Shown: piece by piece, positions 6,599 through 11,997 of the stretch
How the letters are laid out: each line of letters begins with the position of its first letter
How positions within the stretch are numbered: the first letter of the stretch is position 1
From: Lachnospiraceae bacterium UBA6452
GTDB taxonomy: Bacteria; Bacillota; Clostridia; Lachnospirales; Lachnospiraceae
DNA length: 11,997 nt
NCBI GenBank assembly: GCA_002441865.1
Contig: DJNY01000194.1
Coordinates: 1-11,997, forward strand
Direction: 5' to 3'
The notes under the pieces: model-generated
Database searches by the model: none
Seen by the model: only the letters and a program-made list of their open reading frames with translations
What the model was told of the DNA's origin: nothing
Translations under genes and position numbers: made by a program

Positions 6599-7249
6599 TT
6601 ACAGTTCCTTCAGCATGGCATTGACATCCTCTTTCCGTCCGAGGATCATCAGATGTTCCTTTCCGGTAAAGCAGTATTCCGGCTTTGGCAGAAAATCTGT
6701 TTCTTCTTTTGTCTTAATACCAAGCACATTGATCTGATAAGTTGCCCTGATATCAATATCGCGGATCGTACGTCCGATCCAGTCCGGATGTACCGGTATT
6801 TCATAAATGGAGTAGTCATCGGAAAGCTGGATATAGTCAAAAACATGATTGGCAGAAAGTCTGACTGCCAGACGCTGTGCAATATCCCTGTTTGGATAAA
6901 TGACTTCATCCGCACCGTTACGCAGCAGGAACTTTGCGTGAATGTCCCGATTCGCCTTACTGATCACATATTTGGCACCCATTTCCTTTAAAAGGCTTGT
7001 GATCTCCAGACTGTTCTGGAAGTTACTGCCAATGCAGACGATACACATATCAAAAGAGCCCACATCCAGACTCTTTAAAAACTTCTCACTCGTACAGTCA
7101 CCGATTCTGACATTCATTACCTTTGAGACAAGCTCTTCCAGCACTTCTTCCCGTACATCTACTACCATCAGTTCATTTCCGAGCTTTGACATGCTGTCAC
7201 AGAGATAACGCCCGAATTTTCCCATTCCTATCATTAACACTCTTTTCAT
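6599..7249 (-). CDS. KtrA/TrkA-type RCK regulatory subunit of potassium uptake
   Basis: A cytosolic nucleotide-binding protein of the kind that gates KtrB or TrkH potassium channels in response to ATP/ADP, NAD(H) or cyclic di-AMP. At 216 aa it has one RCK_N plus one RCK_C unit, as in KtrA (about 220 aa), not the doubled E. coli TrkA. RCK_N holds the Rossmann loop G-M-G-K-F-G (8-13), an acidic residue at the end of strand 2 (VVDV, Asp31) and the typical GDCTSEKFLKSLDV segment. RCK_C (about 130-216) includes IYEIPVHPDWIGRTIRDIDIR and ends KEHLMILGRKEDV. A GTG at 7264 is in frame, but the ATG at 7249 has AGGAAA at the right distance, so I use it. No KtrB/TrkH gene is in the window, so its channel must be encoded elsewhere. 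It sits 89 bases after coaBC and one base before the glycosyltransferase. Confidence 0.88.
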   Translation of the reverse strand: MKRVLMIGMGKFGRYLCDSMSKLGNELMVVDVREEVLEELVSKVMNVRIGDCTSEKFLKSLDVGSFDMCIVCIGSNFQNSLEITSLLKEMGAKYVISKANRDIHAKFLLRNGADEVIYPNRDIAQRLAVRLSANHVFDYIQLSDDYSIYEIPVHPDWIGRTIRDIDIRATYQINVLGIKTKEETDFLPKPEYCFTGKEHLMILGRKEDVNAMLKEL

Positions 7250-7274
7250 CTGTTGTTTCCTCACTTTTATCTAT

Positions 7275-7303
7275 ACCATATATCTGTCAGCAAATGCTGT
7301 CAT
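7275..7303 (-). promoter_or_regulatory. Weak candidate promoter ahead of the RCK gene
   Basis: On the minus strand ATGACA (7298-7303), a 17-base spacer and TATGGT (7275-7280) lie in the 89-base gap after coaBC. The -10 box is only a 4 of 6 match, so this is tentative. If real it would give the RCK, glycosyltransferase and small membrane protein genes some expression of their own. Confidence 0.3.
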
Positions 7304-7338
7304 TTTCAGTTACCCTGCGCTTACTGCCCGCACTCTCC

Positions 7339-8529
7339 TCATCGGAGCTGTAATATCTGCGTCAGGATCTCATTTGCCACCTCGTCCTTGCTCATCAGCG
7401 GAAGCTCTTTGACCGCATCTTTTGTGATCAGGGTCACAACATTGGTGTCCGTTGCAAATCCTGCACCTTTCACTTTCAGGTTGTTCGCCACGATCATATC
7501 CAGATTTTTCTTTTCCAGCTTCTTTTCGGAATTTTCCAGCATATGCTCTGTTTCCATGGAAAAACCGCATAAGAACTGTCCATCCGGCTTATGCGCACCG
7601 AGATATGCCAGAATGTCCTGTGTTCTTTTGCAGGTGATTGCTATCGTATCATCGCTTTTCTTGATCTTATTATCCGCTGTCTCAACCGGCGTGTAATCCG
7701 CAACCGCTGCTGCCTTTATAATGATATCCGCCGTCTTTGCTTCTTCTTTGCATGCTTCAAACATATCTGCTGCACTGCTCACGCGTCTGATGTTCACGTA
7801 AAGCGGTTCCTCGGCACTTGTATGGGCTGCTACCACGGTAACATCCGCACCTCTCTGCATGGCTGTCTTTGCCAGGGCAAATCCCATCTTGCCCGTGGAA
7901 TGATTGGAGATAAAGCGGACAGGATCGATCGCTTCCTGCGTTGCGCCTGCTGTTACAAGCACCTTCAATCCCTTCATATCCTTCTCATAACGGATCTCCT
8001 TTAAGATCGCTGCCACCAGCACTTCCTCTGACGGAAGTTTTCCGCTGCCAACATCGCCGCATGCCAGTCTGCCGCTGTCCGGCATGATGATATCCATTCC
8101 ATAATGTCTGCATTTTTCCAGATTGTCCTGCAGGATCGGATTTTCAAACATCCGCGTATTCATTGCCGGTGCGATCAGCTTTTTACAGGGGCATGCCATG
8201 ACCGTTGTCGTCAGCATATCATCCGCGATCCCATTTGCGATCTTACCAATCACATTTGCCGTAGCAGGCGCAACTAGGACGATATCTGCCTTCTTTGCCA
8301 GTGCCACATGTTCTACACTGTATTGGAAGTTCCGGTCAAATGTATCGATCAGACACTTGTGTCCTACCAGTGTTTCGAATGTGATCGGATTGATAAACTG
8401 CGTTGCGTTCTGTGTCATGAGCACATGCACCTCCGCATGCATTTTCACCAGCATGCTCGCCACATTTGCCATCTTATAGGCTGCAATGGAGCCTGTGACT
8501 CCCAGCAGCACTGTTTTTCCTTTTAACAT
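7339..8529 (-). CDS. coaBC: Bifunctional phosphopantothenoylcysteine decarboxylase / phosphopantothenate-cysteine ligase CoaBC
   Basis: CoaBC makes 4'-phosphopantetheine in two steps of coenzyme A synthesis: CoaB joins cysteine to 4'-phosphopantothenate using CTP, and CoaC decarboxylates the product with FMN. The 396 aa match the usual fused length. The N-terminal flavoprotein domain (about 1-180) has GVTGSIAAYK (10-19), catalytic His74 (SVEHVAL), Asn124 in PAMN, and Cys157 in the lid SGRLACGDVGSGKLP. The CoaB domain begins near 186 with VLVTAGATQEAIDPVRFISNHSTGKMG, giving Asn209 (equivalent to E. coli Asn210), then AAAVADY (273-279) and NKIKKS (287-292) with the conserved lysine. Its ATG lies 3 bases after the permease stop, with its AAAGGA site inside the permease gene, so it is probably co-transcribed with the ABC module. 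No other CoA gene adjoins it. Confidence 0.97.
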   Translation of the reverse strand: MLKGKTVLLGVTGSIAAYKMANVASMLVKMHAEVHVLMTQNATQFINPITFETLVGHKCLIDTFDRNFQYSVEHVALAKKADIVLVAPATANVIGKIANGIADDMLTTTVMACPCKKLIAPAMNTRMFENPILQDNLEKCRHYGMDIIMPDSGRLACGDVGSGKLPSEEVLVAAILKEIRYEKDMKGLKVLVTAGATQEAIDPVRFISNHSTGKMGFALAKTAMQRGADVTVVAAHTSAEEPLYVNIRRVSSAADMFEACKEEAKTADIIIKAAAVADYTPVETADNKIKKSDDTIAITCKRTQDILAYLGAHKPDGQFLCGFSMETEHMLENSEKKLEKKNLDMIVANNLKVKGAGFATDTNVVTLITKDAVKELPLMSKDEVANEILTQILQLR

Positions 8530-8532
8530 AAT

Positions 8533-10656
8533 CTAGTATCCTTTCTCCTGCGTGCTTTCCTCATATTCCAGATCTTTTTGCACAAAATCAGGAAGTCCCT
8601 TTGCTTTTAAGACGCGGAACGACTGTATATTGCCGTCGCCTGTATAGGTACTGACATAAATATCTGACATATAATCATTCTGTTCTTTCCACCAGGTACC
8701 GAAGTTTGACAGCTGGCAGTTCTTTATGATTTCTTCTATTTCTGCCCTGTCATCATAATTTTCCGTTCTCATGTTCATATAGTCATCATCTGCATAATAG
8801 GTGATCTCTACACGTTTTACCTCCTCAAGCAAAGAACGGTCAGCTTCATAGTACCCTTTCTCTTCCAGGTAGGCAAGCGTCTTTTTACAGAACGGGTAGA
8901 CCGCATAGCTGTCGCTCAGCTGATCTGTATAGTTTTTATCGGATGCATTAAACGAAATCTGCCCGATCTCCACTTCATCCCGCAGGTTTGTATATGAATA
9001 AGAAGTATAATCCTGCTTCAGGCACGCTACCAGATCCTGGATCTCATCTTCCCGCAGAGATTTTGTCCCGAATACATCTTCGAAATAGCACTGCTTTCTG
9101 TCATACCCCGCCATATAGTCTTCATCATAAATACGGAAAACAGCTTTTTTATAATCCTCATTATCCAGCAGACGGTTCATCATATCACTCTGTGCTGCCA
9201 TATCAATATAGTAAGTACGGTAATACTCTTTTCCGTTTTTCATACGATATAAAACGGTTGTGGCATCGTACTGGTTATTGTAATCCAGCAGCTCATTATC
9301 GCCCGTCTGATGGAAATAGTCAGCCGCAGCAAACTGCAAAGCCACCTCTGTATCCTTCAGATACATCCTTCTGACCATTACCTTGATAAAATCTCCATAA
9401 TAGGAGGCACTGTCATTCTGCTGTGCAGACAGTGCGATCGCCACGGTATCAATATCCGCCTCCTTCGGTACGCGATCGTCAAACCGCGTCAGATCAAAGG
9501 CAAAAACAGAAAATACCAGACCAGAGATCACAATTCCCAGCCCCAGCTGCCACAGATGATGAAATACGGCAGACAATCTTTGTTCCAGTATGATACTGAC
9601 AATACAATGGGCGAACAATACGCCCATAAAAATACCGATTCCTACAATGTAAACTGATTTCCCGGAAAGATCCGATAAAATCCAGCCAAATGTCAGTCCT
9701 GCCAATACCATCGCCGTTATCTTTACGAGCGGTTTTAAAAAGCCAAATGCCATGGAATGTCCTGCTGCCTCCGCCGGTCTGTTGCAATACGCCAGGTAAG
9801 CAAGTACTAATGCTATTATCGATAAAAGAAGCATGCCGCCTACACTGCCACCCATCTGCCGAAGCAGGGAAGCAGCTGTTTTCTCTCCATTTGCGGCAAA
9901 TTTCCGAAGTCCCTGCAAAAAGATCGTAGCCACACTGAAAACAGGACTCATGATCTCGTCGCGCGAATATGTTGAGAAAGTATGATAATATGCCAGGCAG
10001 TATCTGTACACCAGATTCCGGATCGCCCATTCGATTCCCAGAAATGCGAGAATACCGCAGACGCCCGCAATATAATTACCGGTCAGGACGACTGCCAGTA
10101 TTGCCATATGATAAACCGCCAGGAAAAATAACATGGCAAACACAGTTATCCCTGCAAAATAGCCGATCATTTCTCTCGTCACAAGATGATAATATCCACC
10201 GATCAAAACGGACAACAGGACACTGCACAGATAAGGCAGTGCAAAATTCTTAAACCCGTTCAGATAAATACTGAAAAAGCGCACACGCAAACTGACAGGT
10301 TCACTGTGGAATCTGTCTACTTTCCTGCGGTCATACAAATAAGAATATCCCTCCATGGCAGCAATCACAGCCGACAGCACGATCAGCAGAAGCGTCGTAA
10401 AAGAACTGTACATAACAGAATAGGAAGACAGGCTGGATACATTCCCGAATCCGATATTCGACATAAGCAGGTTTCTCGCACTATCTGTAAACATATCCAC
10501 AGCATTCGCTCCATAATCCCTTTTCAGGCTGCTGCACATAGCCAGAAAACGAATTGGCATCCATATAAAAAAGGCAAAACTGTTTCCGATCCAGAGCCAT
10601 CTCCTGCGTCTGGCATTTTCTTTTGTTCTAACCCATAACGAGTTTCCGGATGTCAT
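8533..10656 (-). CDS. ABC transporter permease of a YtrA-regulated system, with large C-terminal domain
   Basis: The membrane partner of the ATPase encoded just upstream. The 707-aa protein has about 8-10 hydrophobic helices in its first 390 residues (for example 21-42, 85-107, 138-159, 165-190, 270-290, 310-328, 335-356, 370-390). Between helices 2 and 3 is YDRRKVDRFHSEPV, a loop motif I associate with permeases paired with GntR/YtrB-type ATPases (commonly DFYHSLP). From about 395 to 707 comes a long hydrophilic region rich in Tyr, Asp and Glu, with no helix after it, resembling the C-terminal domain of unknown function (DUF6449-like) seen in such permeases; it is probably extracytoplasmic. 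A GTG at 10677 is in frame, but GGAGGT stands 8 bases ahead of the ATG at 10656, which I choose; it overlaps the ATPase gene by 29 bases. The substrate is unknown; cell-wall antibiotics are a guess from YtrBC relatives. Confidence 0.83.
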   Translation of the reverse strand: MTSGNSLWVRTKENARRRRWLWIGNSFAFFIWMPIRFLAMCSSLKRDYGANAVDMFTDSARNLLMSNIGFGNVSSLSSYSVMYSSFTTLLLIVLSAVIAAMEGYSYLYDRRKVDRFHSEPVSLRVRFFSIYLNGFKNFALPYLCSVLLSVLIGGYYHLVTREMIGYFAGITVFAMLFFLAVYHMAILAVVLTGNYIAGVCGILAFLGIEWAIRNLVYRYCLAYYHTFSTYSRDEIMSPVFSVATIFLQGLRKFAANGEKTAASLLRQMGGSVGGMLLLSIIALVLAYLAYCNRPAEAAGHSMAFGFLKPLVKITAMVLAGLTFGWILSDLSGKSVYIVGIGIFMGVLFAHCIVSIILEQRLSAVFHHLWQLGLGIVISGLVFSVFAFDLTRFDDRVPKEADIDTVAIALSAQQNDSASYYGDFIKVMVRRMYLKDTEVALQFAAADYFHQTGDNELLDYNNQYDATTVLYRMKNGKEYYRTYYIDMAAQSDMMNRLLDNEDYKKAVFRIYDEDYMAGYDRKQCYFEDVFGTKSLREDEIQDLVACLKQDYTSYSYTNLRDEVEIGQISFNASDKNYTDQLSDSYAVYPFCKKTLAYLEEKGYYEADRSLLEEVKRVEITYYADDDYMNMRTENYDDRAEIEEIIKNCQLSNFGTWWKEQNDYMSDIYVSTYTGDGNIQSFRVLKAKGLPDFVQKDLEYEESTQEKGY

Positions 10657-11533
10657 ATCCTGCCACCTCCGTTTCACTGATAAATATTTCCTCTAAAGAT
10701 AACGGCAGTACTTCAAAAAAAACTGTACTGACCTGCGAAAAATGCGCTATGATCTCCGCTTTTTTGCCACGGATCGTAAGCGTATACAAAGAGCCTCTCT
10801 TTTCCTTCTGAACAATGTCCAGATTCTGCATACCGATCAGGGCATCTGTCTCAGTCCGGAATACGCACTGTACCTTCTGGATATTGCATTTCATATCCTG
10901 CAGATCTTTGGAAAGGAGCACACCTCCTCTGTGCAGCAGTCCGACATGATCACAGATATCCTCCAGCTCCCGCAGATTATGGGACGCGATCACACAGGTC
11001 AGTCCCCGCTCTTCCATCTGGCTTGCGATCATGCTTTTTACACTCTGGCGCATGACCGGATCCAGTCCGTCAAAAGTCTCATCACAGATCAGATATTTTG
11101 TCTGCGTACAGATAGACAATAGCATGATCAGCTGCTTTTTCATTCCTTTTGAAAAAGTTGCAATCCTTCTTGTTTTTTCCAGACCGAATTTATCCAGCCA
11201 CTCGTAAAACTGTACCATTTCAAATGCCGGATAAATACTGGCATAATACTGCGCCATTGTCGCAGGTGTGGCGCTTGCAAAGAAATAGGGCTCGTCCGGT
11301 ATAAAAGTAATACGCTCCTTCCTGCCCACATTATGGTAAATGGGTTCTTCATCTACCAGCGCTTCTCCGTCATCTGCTTTCATAACACCGGTCATGATCC
11401 GCAGTGTGGTGCTTTTTCCTGCTCCGTTTGTTCCGATCAGTCCAAAAACCTGACCTTCCTTTATCGTTACACTGACATCATCCACAGCCTTACGACCGTC
11501 AAATGACTTCGTGATGTGTTTAATCTCTATCAT
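10628..11533 (-). CDS. ABC transporter ATP-binding protein, YtrB type
   Basis: A 301-aa cytoplasmic ATPase powering the permease encoded next. Walker A is G-T-N-G-A-G-K-S-T at 34-42, the signature is FSKGMKK (127-133) in place of LSGGQ, Walker B is YLICDE (147-152) with catalytic Glu152, the D-loop is GLD (156-158) and the switch histidine is His185 in ASHN. The Q-loop position reads FIPDEP (77-82) without a glutamine, which I recall as common in GntR-associated ATPases. Residues about 215-301 form a C-terminal extension. A longer open frame reaches 11578, but the ATG at 11533 starts MIEIKHITKSF as expected and has GGAGGAAG just upstream, within the regulator gene. It overlaps the regulator by 14 bases and the permease by 29, indicating tight coupling. 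Confidence 0.93.
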   Translation of the reverse strand: MIEIKHITKSFDGRKAVDDVSVTIKEGQVFGLIGTNGAGKSTTLRIMTGVMKADDGEALVDEEPIYHNVGRKERITFIPDEPYFFASATPATMAQYYASIYPAFEMVQFYEWLDKFGLEKTRRIATFSKGMKKQLIMLLSICTQTKYLICDETFDGLDPVMRQSVKSMIASQMEERGLTCVIASHNLRELEDICDHVGLLHRGGVLLSKDLQDMKCNIQKVQCVFRTETDALIGMQNLDIVQKEKRGSLYTLTIRGKKAEIIAHFSQVSTVFFEVLPLSLEEIFISETEVAGYDIRKLVMG

Positions 11534-11897
11534 TTTCTTCCTCCATACACTGACGCAGCATCTCTGTGATCTCCTCACTGGTCAGCCCCATCTGTCTTGC
11601 TTCCCGGATTATCTTCTGGCACCTCTCGATAAACTGTTTCCGCTTCATTGTCGGAATTTCTTCATTGTGTGCCACAAAATTTCCTCTTCCCTTAACAACA
11701 TATACAAGTTTTTCCTGCTCCAGCAGGCTGTATGCTCTCTGAATTGTATTCGGATTGATCGACAGCTCCATGGCAAGCGAACGGACAGAAGGGAGCTGTT
11801 CTCCTTCTTTTAACGCCTCTGTCATGATCAGCGTACGAATGCGCCTGTATACCTGTTCATAGATTGGGCTGGCATCCTGACTGTCAACTAAAATCAT
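11520..11897 (-). CDS. GntR-family transcriptional repressor, YtrA subfamily
   Basis: A 125-aa DNA-binding regulator. The winged helix-turn-helix fills residues about 10-76 (PIYEQVYRRIRTLI, then LPSVRSLAMELSINPNTIQRAYSLLEQEKLV, then GRGNFV), the classic GntR pattern. The remaining 49 residues are a short helical tail, the mark of the YtrA subfamily, which lacks the large effector domains of FadR or HutC types. The tail probably mediates dimerisation. YtrA of Bacillus subtilis represses its own ABC transporter operon until cell-wall antibiotics such as ramoplanin or bacitracin are present. The ATG at 11897 follows a strong GGAGGAG site. A promoter and a matching operator lie directly upstream, so autoregulation is very likely. 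The inducing signal cannot be read from sequence. Confidence 0.94.
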   Translation of the reverse strand: MILVDSQDASPIYEQVYRRIRTLIMTEALKEGEQLPSVRSLAMELSINPNTIQRAYSLLEQEKLVYVVKGRGNFVAHNEEIPTMKRKQFIERCQKIIREARQMGLTSEEITEMLRQCMEEENDRD

Positions 11898-11916
11898 ATA
11901 GTCTCCTCCAAGTGCG

Positions 11917-11941
11917 GGTGTACTAATTCCAATAATACACT
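11917..11941. promoter_or_regulatory. YtrA-type operator
   Basis: An inverted repeat GGTGTA-N13-TACACT lies just downstream of the -10 box, over the predicted transcription start. It agrees in 11 of 12 half-site bases, and exactly in spacing, with AGTGTA-N13-TACACT, the operator described for Bacillus subtilis YtrA. Bound repressor would block the GntR-ABC operon promoter. Confidence 0.82.
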
Positions 11942-11942
11942 C

Positions 11943-11971
11943 AGCATAACATCTGCATCACAGTGCGTCAA
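11943..11971 (-). promoter_or_regulatory. Promoter of the GntR-ABC-coaBC operon
   Basis: On the minus strand TTGACG (11966-11971), a 17-base spacer and TATGCT (11943-11948), with a TG one base before the -10 box (extended -10). Transcription would start near 11936, inside the operator, leaving a leader of about 40 bases before the GntR ATG. Confidence 0.8.
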
Positions 11972-11997
11972 TATGTGAATCCCGGAATGGAATACAA

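Noticed and set aside
6163..6991. Two overlapping plus-strand open frames (153 and 135 codons)
   Set aside because: They are antisense to the glycosyltransferase and RCK genes, cross the tight junction between them, and show no recognisable domain or start signal.
7288..7299. Hairpin after coaBC as a terminator
   Set aside because: CAGCA/TGCTG with a 2-base loop is too small to fold stably and has no U tract after it.
9494..10030. 178-codon minus-strand open frame in a second frame within the permease gene
   Set aside because: It overlaps the permease on the same strand in another frame, lacks a ribosome binding site, and its composition looks like a frame shadow of transmembrane coding.
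1..11997. CRISPR array, mobile element, prophage, tRNA or rRNA
   Set aside because: No spaced direct repeats, transposase or integrase motifs, terminal inverted repeats or RNA-gene signatures were seen on either strand.

Overview
The window looks like a chromosomal stretch of a low-to-moderate GC Gram-positive anaerobe of the Clostridia, most likely a Lachnospiraceae-type gut bacterium. This is inferred from the clostridial NifS/NifU pair next to mnmA, the SpoVB-like exporter, the YtrA-type GntR/ABC module, the strong AGGAG-type ribosome binding sites and the codon use. It is not proven by any single marker. It is almost entirely coding. No gene-free stretch exceeds about 135 bases, and I see no rRNA, tRNA, CRISPR array, insertion sequence, phage gene or attachment site.

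Region 1 (1-2341, minus strand) is a sulfur-trafficking operon, nifS -> nifU -> mnmA. A consensus promoter (TTGACA-17-TATGAT) lies ahead of the cysteine desulfurase NifS. NifU is the Fe-S scaffold that takes sulfur from NifS. MnmA, cut by the left window edge, uses persulfide sulfur to 2-thiolate U34 of tRNAs.

Region 2 (2387-4891, plus strand) holds a SpoVB/MurJ-like polytopic flippase and then aroF, a class I DAHP synthase that commits carbon to aromatic amino acids. The aroF promoter (TTGCAA-17-TATAAT) overlaps the end of the flippase gene. A strong hairpin terminator at 4857-4891 closes this block and also serves the convergent genes on the other strand.

Region 3 (4953-11971, minus strand) is a run of seven tightly packed genes. 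In order of transcription they are a YtrA-type GntR repressor, an ABC ATPase, a large permease with a long C-terminal domain, coaBC (coenzyme A synthesis), a KtrA/TrkA-type RCK protein, a CgeB-like glycosyltransferase and a small membrane-anchored protein of unknown function. The first three overlap or touch and form an autoregulated transporter module. Its promoter (TTGACG-17-TATGCT with an extended -10) is followed by GGTGTA-N13-TACACT, which matches the YtrA operator known from Bacillus subtilis. coaBC starts 3 nt after the permease stop, so this housekeeping gene may lie under the same control. A weak candidate promoter ahead of the RCK gene may make the last three genes partly independent.

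No exotic system is evident. The points most worth a second look are the conserved-looking YtrA operator, the link between a stress-type ABC operon and coaBC, the permease's unexplained C-terminal domain, and the AT-rich CxxC-containing orphan at the operon end.
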